Part shown: in pieces, positions 1 through 14,200 of the stretch
Layout of the letters: each line of letters starts with the position of its first letter
How positions within the stretch are numbered: the stretch's first letter is position 1
Source of the DNA: Struthio camelus
Lineage: Eukaryota; Chordata; Aves; Struthioniformes; Struthionidae
NCBI RefSeq assembly: GCF_040807025.1
Contig: NC_090953.1
Span: forward strand, 26,024,997 to 26,088,996
DNA: 64,000 nt
Direction of reading: 5' to 3'
Notes under the pieces: generated by a model
Database searches by the model: none
What the model saw: only the letters and a program-made list of their open reading frames with translations
What the model was told of the DNA's origin: nothing
Program-made: the position numbers and the translations under genes

Positions 1-2118
1 GGTAAATCTGCCTACCAGTTAGCTGTGTTAATGACCATGGAGGCCTCCTAAAGGTCACGTGCGCAGAGCAGCGCTTGGGAAGGGCAGGATTGCTCTGGAT
101 GAAAACGCGAGGTGCGCATGGAAATTGTTTTGTTCCTAGTCCCTAGAACAGAAAAAAAGAGCCAGAGGCTCATTCAGCCTAGAGTCGTGCTGCCAAGTAT
201 AGTCAGTAGGTAATGTGTAAGGAAAACATAAGCAACAGGATCAATCCACAGTGATCCTTTCTCTGGGATACTCTCATGGCTTTCTCCAGTTAGCAATTTA
301 GGACTCATTCGCTTCAGCCACAAGCGTCTGGGGGTTTTGCACTTGTTCTAAAACTACAAGGAAGACCAGCGCTGTTTGTGGAGCAGCCTCACTGCTATCT
401 AGACCAGAGCTGCCGATGGCAGCAGTGAAGAAGTGAATGAGAGGTCCAAGGGTGGAGAAGGTGTATGTCAGAGGCAATGCAGAGTAAGGGACCTCGGTGA
501 GGAAAGGTAGAGCCAAATCTAGAACCTTGTCTGGCCTATGGGGATGACTATCCTCCATGCCTGAGAGAAGAGCAGGATAGGAAGAGTTATCTGAGCCTAT
601 GTCCCCAGCCCTGTCTGGTTAACGGCAGGATAAGTGCAAGCACGTAAGGAGGCAGGGACCAGAAGAGCAGACAGGAGGGAAAAGCAGATGACACATGAGG
701 AGGGGGTTTGGTATGTGGTGCTTTTGCTCTTTCTGGTCAAAGGCATTTTGAATCAGGGCTAATTCTTACTGATGAGTCTTTGCTCCCTGTCCTCTCACTC
801 CTGCTACTACAAGGCCTTCTTCATGGGAATAGCTGTAAGCTGGACTTGGGCATTGCTGCAGGTTGTCAGTGTCTCCTCCTGGTGCAAGTAGGAGACTCTT
901 TGCTATGGAAATTAAAAGGGTCCCAGCCAACCTTGAAATCTGTGGATGGGCAACTAGGAAATACCCAGATTAGTTAGTGTCCTGTCCCTGCCCTCTCTGA
1001 ACTTCTGAGCCATTGAGTCTGGACATTTTGGATACTCCTGGATAGCCATTACTGGATCATTTCCAGCACAGCCCATGAGATCCAGCCACCATTCTCACTG
1101 TCTTCAGGAATGCTGGGGCTAGCAGGGAGACTTTGAATGCTGGAGGTGCCAGCCTCCTTTATTCAACAGCACATAAAATCAGTAGGGACATGTGCAGGAA
1201 ATAAGCTTCAGGTTCCTACCATGGGCTTTGAGCAACTGCTGAACACTTTTATTTAAGCTGGGGGATGACATGATCGTTGAAACTTGTATCCCATGCCCTT
1301 AGGGTCAGCTTATCTATGCCGGGAGCCCTATCTGAAATACAGGAATGAGCAGTGGGCTGCTTGCTCAAGCAGTTTCCAACTGAAAAACAGGCAAGTTTAT
1401 TCCAAGATAGAGCTGCTGTCAATGAGAGGTGAGGACTGTGGCTAGCTCTGGTCAGTTGTGGGGCATCCCGGTGATCCACCACTGCCTACCATGGAGGGGG
1501 GGCGATGTGGCTGTGTGCCTGGCTTGCTGGCCAATCAGTCACACACGTCATGATGTCATTCTACTGAAAAGGCAGGTGACATCTGTTGTCAAGTGACATT
1601 TGTAGGACACCAAGCTGGCTGTGATGCAATCAAGGTTGTTTCTGTTCAATGGAAACTTTTGGATCAGTTTACAGAGAGACACTTAGTGAAATGCTGTTAG
1701 CTCCATGGAGGGGTGAAAGCCTGTTTTCTAACCTTAGGCTTAATCTCATCAAAACATGCCTCTTCATATAAAAGTGACAGCATGCTCACCTTCTGCTTCC
1801 AGCCAGTGTTACAGGAGACGATCGTGTGATCCACTGTCCTCTGTTCAGGAATGAAGTGCTGAGATTTTTTCCTCAAAAATAGCCCTATTCCTAGTAGTGA
1901 TAGAAGATTTGGATAAGCGCATCTTGTTTCTACTCACAGTACCTTTTTGCTGTGTGATTTAAAGAATGGAATGAGCCCAGAATAGCATATATCCTATTCT
2001 GCTGGAGTGTTTCGTTGTACTATGGATTCCTTATCCCTGTGAGACTATGGATTCCTTATCCCTGTGCTGTGCTGTTGGTTGTAGTATTCCATGCACTGAC
2101 ATACCATTTCCTCTCCAG
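1..2118. other. ALPK3: Intronic sequence of ALPK3, no exon recognised
   Basis: This is sequence upstream of the first recognisable exon. The exon at 2119 starts in phase 1, so the preceding exon must end with one base of a glycine codon. The window opens with G followed by GTAAAT, which would fit such an exon end at base 1, but one base cannot prove it. A 25-bp unit (TATGGATTCCTTATCCCTGT plus GAGAC) is nearly duplicated in tandem at about 2021-2066. Nothing else was recognised. Confidence 0.5.
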
Positions 2119-2236
2119 GATACCCGCAGCCAGAAGTGACCTGGTATAAGGATGATGAAGAGATGGACCGCTACTGTGGTTTACCTAAGTATGAGATTTT
2201 CCGTCATGGAAATCGCCACACCTTGCAGCTCTATAA
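2119..2236 (+). CDS. ALPK3: ALPK3 visible exon 1 (first half of an Ig-like domain)
   Basis: Acceptor CTCTCCAG precedes 2119 and donor GTGAGT follows 2236. The exon begins in phase 1 and ends with two bases. It encodes [15 protein letters not shown], the C-strand tryptophan region of an I-set Ig domain, ending HTLQLY(K). Confidence 0.88.
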
Positions 2237-5200
2237 GTGAGTAAAAAAGCTGAAGAGTTAGACTGCCGATGGGAGCTTTGAGCATGTTTTCCTCACTCGG
2301 AGAAGTTGGCTGTCAGCAAGGTTCAGTGACTCCCAGATCACATCAGTATGAGATCTGTTATTGCATCCAAGGATAGCCACCATGCTGGAAGCAAGAAGAA
2401 GGTCAGGAGAAATTCCTCTGTCTGCAGTCTTCCAAAGGGTGGTAGCAGCGTGTGTCATCAGTGATGAGACAGGAGGAGAGTGCTGGGTCTGAGTGAGAGC
2501 AAGAGAAGGGAAAGCAGTGACTGCACCCAGGACAATGATCCAGGAGATCAAGCAAGATAAGGACAGAAACAGCCTGTAGCAGTGTTGTGAGCATTGGAAA
2601 GAGGGGAAAGGGGTGCAGACCTGTCCCACGCCCCAGGTGCACCTTTCCTAGCTTTCACCATAAGGTCGGGGAGGGAAAGTGCTGCTTCAGTGCTCCACTG
2701 GCAGAATCAAAGGCCTCCATTATTCAGATAAAACTGTCAGCTTCTTTTAACTTTGAATGAAGGCTGCATTTCTGGGGAACCAAGCACACCGTGTCCCCAG
2801 CAAGCAGAGACCTGTTGCAGTTTGCGTCCTGGATTTTGGATGTCAGAGAGAGATGACGCTACCTGAAAGTGCATGATATTGATGTTGCTGATGGTCCTGT
2901 GATCCTTGCGATTCTAGCTTGGGCTTTGCCACCCCAGGCATGGTGCAGGTTTCTGTGAGTGGCTAGCTGACCTGTTGCAGGAGCAGGGAGCTCCTTGGGC
3001 CAGGAGTCCTGGAAGGGGTGAAGGTGGAAGTGGTGTGCATGTGCTTGTGTGGCTTGTGTGGCTTTGGCAAGGCAGCAGGATGGAGTAAAAACACAAATGT
3101 AAGAATCTAACTTAGGCAGTGGAAAGCTGAGAGGAGAAGATCTTGCAGAGGGATGTGGCTGACAACAGTCAGAAAGCCTGGTGCTAGCTGTTCCTCTTTC
3201 ATCACAGCCCTCTGCTGTGAATGTTACAGCCCCGGGGGAAACTGAGCACTGATTTACGTCCATCTTGCTTATCTATTAGTGCTGAGAACAAGCAGAGGCC
3301 TGCGAGGGGGGCCAGTCCCAGCCGCAGGTCTCCAGATCTACTGCAGGCACCTCAGGGTAATACCTTCATCTTCTGGCCCCTCTCAGTCAAGAGGGGTAGA
3401 GCATGCATGTGTGTGTGCTCAGCTGTAGTGCCTTGGGGAGGAAAGGTAGGTCTCATGCAGAGTTTTTGGTTTCCAGGTGCAGAGAGGAAGATGCTGGCAT
3501 TTACCAGGCCTCAGCTAGAAATAACAAAGGCATTGTATCCTGCTCTGGTGTGCTGGAAGTGGGAACCATGACGGAGTTCAAAATCCATCAGAAGTGGTTT
3601 GCCAAAATTAAGAGAAAGGCTGAGGAAAAACTGCGAGAGATAGAACAGGGCAAGAAACGAGGGAAAGAGAACGTGGAGGTGGAAAAGTTGCAGAGGATGA
3701 GCCCCGATCGGCTCCAGAGAAAGCGGAGGCTGACTAGGGATCTGAATTTCCGGTCAGGAACCTCCTCATGGGAGAAGGAGGATGCAGCAAAAGTACATGT
3801 TGCTGATTCTCAGTCCAGATTACATGAGGATATTGCTGCGCCAAAGGAACCATCTCTGAATGCGATGACTGGCTTTTCAAACAAATTGATAACACCTTTG
3901 AAAGCAGAGGTGACTGCCAATGGAGATATCTCTCTGGAAAGTGGGGAGGAGAATGGGAACAGCTTTCTTGCATACATCTATGAGACGGTGGAAGACCTAA
4001 AAGCCAAGCCCACGTCCAAAGACTCTGCTAAAAAGAAAAAGAAGGTGGTAGAACCTCCAGCAGCAAAACAGGAAGTTTCAAAGAAAGAAGAAAGTGGAAG
4101 AGAGAGGGTGAACCGCTCATCAAATCCAAGGTTTGCCCCTCCTGTCCCTTTGCGCAGGAACGCACGTTTGAAGGTAGCAAATGATCAAGAGTTGGAAAAT
4201 ATTCCAAAAATCAAAGAGTCTGGAAAACCTATGAATCAGGACACTAAAACTAATGCATATCAACAGGGCTTGCCACCTTCCAAGGGTGACATGCACTTCT
4301 CTTTGAAAGAGATGTATTTCAATAACCAAATGAAATCTGCAGTGGGGAAGGAGGAGGCAGGAGCCACGGAAGAAGCTGTAAATGAGGTTGCGCTGCAGCC
4401 CATGGGCACCAGCAGACAGGCAGAGAGCGCTTCATCACCCTCAAAAGTGTCAAAGGCAGGACATGCTTCCTCCGAGGGACAGAAAGGCCAGCATAAAGAG
4501 CTGAAGCCAGAGGGAGACAAAGCTGCTGATCCACAGGTAACTAGAACAGATAGTAGCCAACAAGAGGGTTGCTACAGGAAAATATTTGTGCCACGTGTTT
4601 GCGTTGTGCTGCCAGCCCTGGGAGGCTATGTGCTCTTCAAGGGAGCTGCTGCTGAGACTTTGGAGGTCTTCTCCGGCAAAAGCACCCCAAATAAAAATGC
4701 TTGCTGGGCTGTGTGTGTCTGAACAGCAGAGCTTCCAACTGAACACCCCATCTCTGAATAAATGTCAAACGAGGTGGTGAGGGGAGATGTACGTCAGGGC
4801 TCTTCAGCTGAACAGCTGGTCTCTGAGCAGCCTGGGGGGTGCTGTAAGCTCTCCCGTTTAATCGACAGGCTGACCTCATGCAAAATGTTTCCAAATCAGT
4901 TAAGCAGGGAGCACTGAATGGCTATTTATAGCTGGGGGTGGATGCCTTATGCATATGACACGCAGCGAGACTGATGATATCTGTTCAGTTTAGCATTTGA
5001 GCCTGAGCTTCAGCCTGATGCATTTAATGAGCCCCCCCATGCAAATGAGCGCAGCATGCCAGATATGCCACGTGAGCACTGCTAGGCAAGGCTTTGAATT
5101 TTGTTTACAGTGCAACATGTATACAGTAGATCTGGGCTTGGTTCTTTTTTTTTTTTTTTTTTTGGCTCTTCAACTGTTGGAAACAGGCTGCTGCAAGACT

Positions 5201-8200
5201 CATTGTGCGGATGCAGAGCCAGAGCACTGCACCTGTTCCTGACCCTCACTGCATCTTTTCATCAATGTCTATTTTTGTCACTTAACCTGAAGCATTTTCC
5301 ATGAAAATATTAAACTGGAAGCTATCAGTCTTTCCGCTCCTCCTGCCCCTTCTTTTTCCTTTTTCTTTTTATTAATGGCCCCTGCTGTGATAAAGGATTC
5401 TCCGAGTCCGATTTGCAGGTGCTGTCAGGATTTAGCATTTGAACAACGGTAGGTGCACACTTTCAGTAAAGACCAAAGCTATTAGAGGAGCGCTCGGGAC
5501 GCAGCACATCTCTTTTGTGGATCGCTCTCTTGGCAGGTGACGCAATAGTTGAGGATGCGGAAACATCTACTGTATGAGAGGTGGGACGAACGGGTACTCC
5601 AGTGAAAGAATTTCCTCTTTCCCTTCTACATTTCTTAGTAGGTGCACAGCCATAGCTAGGTGCACCCGTTACTGCTAAGAAATCTTCTGTGTTTTACAAT
5701 GAACCAAGTGTGTCTAGATCCTGGACTCATCGCAGTGTAGCACTCTGAATCCATCTTTAACGTGACCCATCAGCATCATGCATTGCTGCGTAAATTATTA
5801 CTGGGCGTGCAAGCCCATGGAGAAGCAATTCTTTTTTTCTCCTTCTCGTGCATTTTCATGCCCCTTGCTCTTAAGGAGGGTAAATAGTAGCAGCCAGGCT
5901 AGGGCTGCCATTGCTAAGCCTGGAACATATGTGAAGGTATTTTCCTCTTAGAAAACCCACTCACAGTGGGAAATGTGAACTTGTCAGTTAGCATACCTTG
6001 TTGTAGACAAAAGCAGTCCTATTTGAGTGCTTTAGCTTGTAGGTGATGCTGGGGAAAGTACTCAGGCTTATGTATCACCAAATAAGCAATTTTTAAAGGT
6101 TTTTCAAGCTGGCTCGACATGCATTTGAGACTATTTACACCCCTCAGTACAAAGGCTGCTTGGCTTTTTCTTCTTTAGTCTTTTTCCTAAACCAGAAAGG
6201 GTCATAGTGTAGGTGTTTTCCTGGCCTTGGTACCAAGTTGGGCCTTGTGTTCAGGACTTCTCTTTTGATCTGGGTTTATCCATTGCAGAAGGTCTCTGCA
6301 AAATGCCAAGGTCTGAACTTCCTCACCTACAAAGGCAGAGCTGAAACTGGGTTTGGATGAACATCACTCTTGCAGTAGTTCTTGCACAATTTTGAAATTG
6401 ATATTTTTAGTCTATTTCTTCTGTATGCCCCTAGATCTGGCTGTTTCACAGTTACTTTAGGACAGAGGCTGTGCCCCAGCAACCTTTTCTGAATAAGCTT
6501 TAGTTCCTGCATCCATGCTAAGCAAATTTGCCTTCAGCCCTAAATCCTCTTCAGCTAAAGAGATAGTCTAATTGAGCAGCACTGTCATGTAGAGATGGCT
6601 CTGTGCATTGAACCATTCCTGTGAACCACCAGCCTTTTCCATCTCCTCTTTCTTTGGGTGCTCTGGTGCTATGCTGCTCTTCTCTGGCCAGAGGGGCCGA
6701 GGCCTGGAGGTGCAGTTAGGTTGTGTCCACTCCCCTCCCTCTCTGTGCCACTGAGGACCAAATACTGTAATAAAATCCAGGGAGGTTTCACTGCATGAAG
6801 CCCATCTTTCTGCCTCATCCCTTCACTAAAGAAAACCTTTGAAACTTGGGCACTGGGACACTCTGTGCTGTGGCGCTGAGCCCTTCGAGGCAGGATGGGG
6901 TGTGTGACTCCAGGGGAGTAGCAATGGGGAGATGTGGGCTGCCCATCCAACCGTATGAACTGGAACCCTATTGTGCTTGTCCTGCGTGTGGAGAAGCTGC
7001 TTGGCCTTTGGAATCCCTTGGAGTCTGCCAAGGAGTCACACTTGAATTTTATGTGTAGGAATGCCCCCCCTAATACTAATCCTCCCCACCCCCATCCTTA
7101 ATATTCACATTGTCCTCATAACAGATATTTGGGGAAGGGCTTGCTGAGAGTCCAAGTGTAATCTTTCCTGTTTTTTCCAAGCACTCGAGCTAAGCTTATG
7201 TGCCAGAAAAGTAGAAGGACTAAGTGCCTATCCCATGGACCCTGTTTTGGAGGCTTAAAGATTAAGATAGAGATTCTTTGGGGAAAAACTTTAGCAGTAG
7301 ATCCTCTGGGATGTTCGCCTGCAGCCCCTCTTGCTTAGGGGAAAGGGAACCTTTTCTGTGCATGCACCACTCCTGGTGCAGTTGTCCCGATGTTGCTAGC
7401 TGAGCATCCATCGAGTACAGCATGTGTGAGCAGTATTACTACCTCCCATGAGCCTTACCCTACAAAAATAGATAATGCCCCTTGGCTGGAAGATTTCATC
7501 AGATCTCCTCGGGATAAAGCCCAGCCGTCACAGTGGACAGCTCATTGAAATGTCTACTGGTGTGCAGCTGTAGTCGGAAACATTTGAGCTTCCAGAATGT
7601 CAAAGAAACAGGATGGTTGAATAGCACAGATAATGTTACAGTGCACAATTTCACTATAAATCATTTGGGCAGCCTCATCCAGATACCGTGTGACATGCTG
7701 ATCACACCGTCTCAAGATGAAGATTGCAGATACATTCTAAGGGGAAGACCAAGTCTTAAAAAAAGAGCAAGAAAATTATTCAAGGCCTCGGCAGTGGCTG
7801 GTGAAAACAGGGAGTTTTGCAGCTTGGGAAGGAGCTGTGTTGGAGGGGATAGAATTGAAAGCCGTTAAATGTTTTAGGGAGGTAGATGAGCCTGCCCCGT
7901 TGTGCACAACCAAGATGTTGAAAGGCAACAGAATTGGAGCTGATTAAATGAAAAACTGTTTTATGCCACATGACAGCAGGCTGTGGGACTCGCTACCATG
8001 GACGCTGGTGAAGCCATGAGGGCCTCAATGTTAGGTGAATGTAGGAGGTACTGGGTTAGAATAATTAAGGTTTAAGATTCAAACAGAGGTCAAGCACTGT
8101 GATGTACTCTAGAGGAACCATAAGCACCACAGAGTGGACACAAGTAGTAAAACAGTGTTCATTTTCCATTTTTACTTTATTTTTTTACTAGGTTGCAGTA

Positions 8201-11200
8201 ACAGTGGAACAGTCTGCTAGTGACTTAAAACATCCAGTGTCTGCTCCAACGGTAGACACTGGTCAGCAAGCCAACAAATTCGAAGAGTTCAGGAAAGAGA
8301 TGCCCAACTGCCAGGAGACCAGGGGGTCTGGAAAAAGGACAAACCCTAGGCTTAGGCCTCAGGAACCACCGAAGCTGCCAGCACCTACTCCTGACCACAC
8401 ACAGCCCAGCAAGGAGCATCCTCCCTCTTGGAAACAGGCAGAAGGACATTCCCAGACTCTCAAAGGCAGAGAGACCCAACAAGGACTGTCAAATGAAGAG
8501 AACAAGAGCCAAGTTGAAAAAGAGCCATTGCTAAACAAATCAAGTCCTCCAGAGCCTGGAGATAATACTCCTCTTGAGCAAAGTGCCCATCTGACAGCAA
8601 TAAAGCATAGGGAGAGCAAAGAGGCAGGAGCAAAGCTGCCTGGGAGCCAGCCCCATGCAGAGGCAGAAAGGATCTGTGCAGCAGAGCCGTCTCCCAGGGC
8701 TGCAGACGGGGAGGCTGGAGGGATACCTTTAGTGCTTCAGGAGACTGAAATGCCAGCTCCTGTTTCAGTCCGAGCTTCCAAGGAAGAGCCGCTTCCTGCT
8801 CCTGCAGCAGGGACGTCGGTGCTTCAGGAAGCACCAACTGCAGCTCACAGCACTGTAGGGAAAGAGGCTGCAGCAGGGGGGATCCCATCTGGAGCCCAGC
8901 TGCTACCAGATGTGATCAAAGAAATAGAAATCAAAAAGGCAGATGAGTCTGCCTTGCAGGAGGAGTTTCCAGTGAGGTCTTCAGGGGAGGAGAGTGCCAA
9001 ACTGGTGCCTGTGGGATCTCAAAGAAAGGAAGGAGGAGAGCAAAAAGCTGCAGCTCCAAGCCAGGAGCCAGCAGCACCTTCAGGCACTTCTGAAGGAAGC
9101 ACTGAGGTCCAGCCACAAGTACCACTGGTTCTGCCGAGTCCCGAGAGACCTCAGGAGATGCCTTTGGAGGAGAAGATACAGCACAAGAACCTTGTGTCTT
9201 CCTTGAAGAACTATCTACTGCTGCTTTTAAAAATGTCAGATAGCAGTAAGGATGTCATGAAAGACGACACTGACGCCAATGAAGAGGAGCAGCATGCTGT
9301 GGAGGAAACAGCGCTCCCAGAAATTGGCATTGCAGGTCTGAGCCCCCGAACCTCAAGGAGAGTTTTGGAAAAGGTACAAAACAATCAGCTCTTCCAGACG
9401 GCAGAAAACTTGCTTCTGACTCCCAGGACATCCAGGCGGATTACGGGTATGATCAATGAGGAATTTGTTACCAGCAAGGAGATGCTGGCTTGCAGGCCTG
9501 TGCCACCAAAGAGACGTACCAGGGTAGCTCCTGAGGTGGAGGGACCACCCCAACTCTCTGTGCCCTCTATCGTGGTGGGCAGCATGCCAGCAGCAGGAGC
9601 AGGGCAGCCTCCTAATAATATTTCTGATTTGCATCCAGCAAGCCGTGAGAAAGAGAGCCCTGGTGACCCTCTTGCAGTGCTGCCTTGTGCCACCCCAGAG
9701 GAGCTTGCTTCTGGGGCGCGACGCAAAATATACCTGCCAAAAAACAAGCAGGTGGGGGAGGAAGAGGATGCAACCCCAGAGAGCCAAGGGCATATGAAAA
9801 GTCCTACTGTTTCACCACGGCAATCCAGGAAGAATGCAGCCCTATTGCAAACCCCTGTCCTGGCTCCATCCCCGCCTGCAGAGCAGCGCTCACCAACCCT
9901 CATGAAAAAGATGGCCACATTGGAGGTCCCTAAGCTGTATGAGGAGCCCACAGGTGACAGCAGTAGTGACCATGAAGCTCATGAAGATGCTAAGCCGGAA
10001 GTACAACTGGCAGAGTCCAAGAAAGAAAATAACCCATTTAAAGGTAAGAAAAGAGATAATTCCCATCTCTGGACCCCGAAGTAGCCACATGAACTGTGCT
10101 GTAGAAGCATGTTTCCCTGTTGCCTACAAAGGGAGCCTGGCCAACCGACATGGTCTTCTGGGCAGAGCCCTCCATGACAGCCAGCTGGGGCTGTGTGTTT
10201 TGTGCATTTGCAGGGTTTTCAGCATCAGCCTTTGGATGTTGGAAAGCCGAAAGTTCCCTACGTCAGTGAGTAAATGTTTCTACATTCCCTAGTTTTCTTC
10301 TACATTGTCTCTTGCTTAGTCCAACTAGGTAGTACTGTGCTGCACTGCTGAATGAAGCAGTTTTATCCCATTATATTTATCCAAATAGAGCTCTGACACT
10401 TTCCTTGTGAAGGCAATGTTGTACCAGGGTGTGCCGATGTACGCCTGGTACCTAACACCTAAGTGCTAAGAAGCAGTGCTGGGGTTGGCTGGCTTATCCC
10501 CAGAGCTGCAACTAGTGTTGTGTATCTCACCATTGGTCTCTTTGCACCCTGTCCTTAGCTCCACAGGTGATTCGTAAGATCAGGGCAGAACAATTCTCTG
10601 ATGCATCAGGAAACCTGAAACTTTGGTGCCAGTTCTTCAATATTTTGAGCGATTCTAAGCTGGTGTGGTACAAGGACGATATCCCTGTAGCAGAAGCCCG
10701 AAGGAGGTAACCTGCCAGCTCCACTTTGTTTTAGCCTTTGTGCATAGCCCTGGGTTCATGTGTTAAATCCAGCTCTGGCCCCCGCATTTACTGGGGTGAA
10801 GGTGCCCCTTCTATTAAGACTGCATGGGAAGCTCACTGCATGGCATGGTACGTTGTGAACTCTGTGACTGCAGTGCCCTGGGAGGGAGGGATTGCGAGGA
10901 CAGGAAGTGGCTGCCCTGCTTGTCCTGTTTGTACTCCATCCAGAGTCTGGCTGTGATTTGGGGGCTGATGCTTTGAATAGCAGAGCCTTGAAGAGGGTAG
11001 AGGTTGAACCCGAGCCTTGGGGAGGGCAGGGAAGGTACTGTGCCCAGCTCAGAGTTTGAGAGCTAGGTGTGAGCTGCAAAACTGGGACCCCTAGTGATAT
11101 ACGTGATGGTGGTGGCAGTGCTGGGAGGGTCAGCTCACTGCACCCAAATAGGCACATCCATACAAGCAACCCTGGTAAGTGTAAATGGAGAAAAGCAAGC

Positions 11201-14200
11201 TCTGGCCATGCCATCTCTGCCCTTGGCATGGCCCTTGTGCTTGGAGAGTATTTTCAGACTGCTTGGGTGGCTTACTGTATTCTGGATATTCCTTTGCATG
11301 CAATAGGGAAAACTCTCTATTCTCAAGCGTATGCAAGCAATAACTTGTGTGGGAGCATCATCCACATTGGATGGGATTTACCTAAAGTATCTGAAAGTCA
11401 CCTGAGCTCCCTTTATAGTGAGCAAGTAGAAAGAGGTGCAGTTGGGGCACAAACCCCAAATATCTCCTACGGCAGATATTTGAACTGGGGCAGATGGACT
11501 AGGAGCAGCCGTTTCCCTCTGACTGAACAGGCAGTGCAGTCAGCTCAGCCAGTGAGTCTCAAGTTGGGGGTCCCATCTCTTCCCTGTATGATCCATCATT
11601 CCCTTATTGATCATGCTGGCCATGTGAGGCAGAAATAGGCCTTTGATTTTTGTGGAGATATGTCCACCCGGTGTGCCGCCACCTTGGCTAAGGGGAATTG
11701 CCAGTCCAAAGCTTGGTGCTACAGACTGGAGAAGACCAGCAGTCTGCTAATACAGAGCTGATGCTCTACAAATTCTTTGGAGAGGGAGGGGCTGCAGGAT
11801 GGAGAGTAGTATCTGCCCTTGCTTGTGAATTGGCTGAAATGTAGCAGAAAGCTTGACACCTCTGTCCTATCCAGACTGGGGTTTAGTAGTCCGAGTACAG
11901 CCCTGATCCCAGCCATGCTCAAAGGCCAGTCCCTTTGCTGGCTATCAGTGTGGGATTGCAGCCCAGCTCCAGCCAGGGGTTACAGGGTTTCCTGGAAAGA
12001 TGTGCATCTCCGTGAGTACGGACTGCAGGGCAGACCTCCTGATGCCATGACGTTCTGGGGGAACAGCTGGGACACTGCTACCTTCCTGCATGCCCTTGAG
12101 CTAACTGGGAAATGAAATCCCTTTTCTCAGCAGGGTTTGCATCCTTTCTAGCCCTTTTCCAATTCTCCAGAGGCTGTGTAGTGCCCACAGCAGTGTAGTA
12201 GCCTGTGACGGGGTTGAAATAATGCTTTGATTTTCTGCAGTGCTGGTGACGAGGGCCAGGCAGCCTTGGCTATTGTGCAGGCATCCCAGAAGGACTGCGG
12301 GGTCTACCAGTGTGTGATAAACAATGAGTACGGCACTGACTCCACTGACTTTCTGCTCAGCCCAGAAGGTGAGGAGCCCTTAGCCTGGGCGGCTCTCCTG
12401 GCTACCTGGGCGTGCAGCGGGGTGGCATAGAGAGCCAAGGAAAGGGCTTGGTCCTGGGTTGTGGAGAGGAAGCTCTGTGAACCCCGTAACACCGCCTCTC
12501 CAAGGTGCATGTCTACCTCCACCTCCTAGTAGCGAATCCCACCCTGAGATCACGTGTCTTTGGGACAGTGTGGGGGCAAGCGAGGTGGGAGAGGGCACAG
12601 ATTTGGACTGGGGGAGCCTGGCCATCAGGGAGAGAGCAATCCAAACGACTGTGGGGTACGCTCTGAGCCTGGGCAAGAGCACTGCAAGGGTGTGCAGGGC
12701 CTGGGCTCTGCAGAGGAGGGAGTGACGTCCAGTTGGGCCACAGTGCTGTTCTCTGCAAACTGCCCATCAGTTAATTCTGACTCAGAAGTGCTCGCTTTTC
12801 GGGGTCCCATTGAGGCAGCAAGCCCAGACCTCTAGTAGAGCAGAAGATGCTTGCTGAGACAGGCTTGTCCATACTAATGTATGAGTGATTCAGGATGTTT
12901 TCCTTGTGATCCCTTCAAATGAAAGTACATTGGCCTTGGGGCAGGGTGGGATTCTGACAGGGCCCTAACTGGTCTCCTGCTTGTATCTCCTCCAGTGCTG
13001 TCAGGATTTATCTTGAGGGAAGAGATTGAAGGTAAGGGCGATCCGCTGACAAGCTGCGAGCGCTGCCCCAGCCACCGCCTCTTGCTGCGTGGATGCAGAT
13101 AGCTCAGCAGCAGGGGTAGGACATGCCCGCTGTGTCCCTGCTCACCAGTTCTTCCCTCCACCAGTTGGTGAGGAGATCGAGATGACGCCCATGGTGTTTG
13201 CGAAAGGCTTGGCTGACTCAGGCTACTGGGGGGACAAGTTCTTCGGGCGTGTTGTGAGCGAGGACATGGAAGCGGGTGCCGGCTTCCTGCGCAAAGCCTG
13301 CCGTGCTAGGGCCATCTACGGCCTAGAGCCTGTCTTTGAGTCCGGCCGGACCTGCGTCATCAAAGTGCACAATTTCATTGTCTTTGGGACCAAGAACGAG
13401 AACAGCCTCGTCGAGAAGAACTACGATATCACCATCCAGGTGGGCACTGCAGGCTGGCACCCTTGTGGGGCAGCCTGGGGCTCTGGGTGCCCTCTAGTTG
13501 CCTTCTGCACTGCTTCCCTGTCTGAATGAGCCACAGTCCTCAATTCTGTTCCCATTTTCTTTATTTCCTTCAACTTTTCAAATTCTCTGGAGGGGCTGAG
13601 CCGTGTCCCAGCGGGGCTGGCATTGTGCTTGTTGTTCCTGGCTTCAGCCCTTCTCTCTGAGCACCACACAGCTGCTTGTAGGATTCCTGTCACTCTCTTT
13701 GACTGCCAGGACAGGGAACAGACTGACAGTGGTAGCAAGGGATGCTTTGTGAGGTGGGGAGTCCTGGGGAGGCCTGAGCACTGGCTGCCTGGTTGGCGTG
13801 AAGCAGGAAAAGTCCCTGACTCTTCTGCTTGAATCTCCAGGAATGTAAAATCCAGAATTCCAGCCGAGAGTACTGCAAGATCTTTGCTGCTGAGGCACGA
13901 GCCGTCCCCGATTTTGGAGCAGTGCCTGAGTAAGTAGCATACTGTGACTCTCTGTTGGCTTAACAGAGGGGCAAAGCAGCTGGACGGTGGGGAGGGTTCC
14001 CCATGTGCTGTTCTCCCACCTTCAGGGCATCAAGCCCAAGGGAAGAACCCAATGCCCAAGCATGTTAAAGAAGTTGAACCTAGGGAGATTTTGGGCGTGG
14101 GGGGGTGAAGGGGGGGGAACTGTGCCAGGGACTGGCAAGCTGATTTCTAACTCTGGCAGATGTTCTGGAATTTGGCTTTGGGAGCAGAGGGGCAGAGGTG

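Larger units (their letters stand above)
4537..8191. other. ALPK3: ALPK3 intron (3.65 kb)
   Basis: The intron between the basic linker exon and the large disordered exon. Its 5' third holds two CAGCTG E-boxes, an exact MEF2 consensus, an octamer ATGCAAAT near 5040 and a 19-T run (5145-5163). The 3' end holds an old CR1-like fragment. No exon was recognised. Confidence 0.7.

Noticed and set aside
3403-4722. Single-exon reading of ALPK3 exon 2 continuing to 4722
   Set aside because: Family similarity and phase require splicing at 4536; the tail reads as intron.
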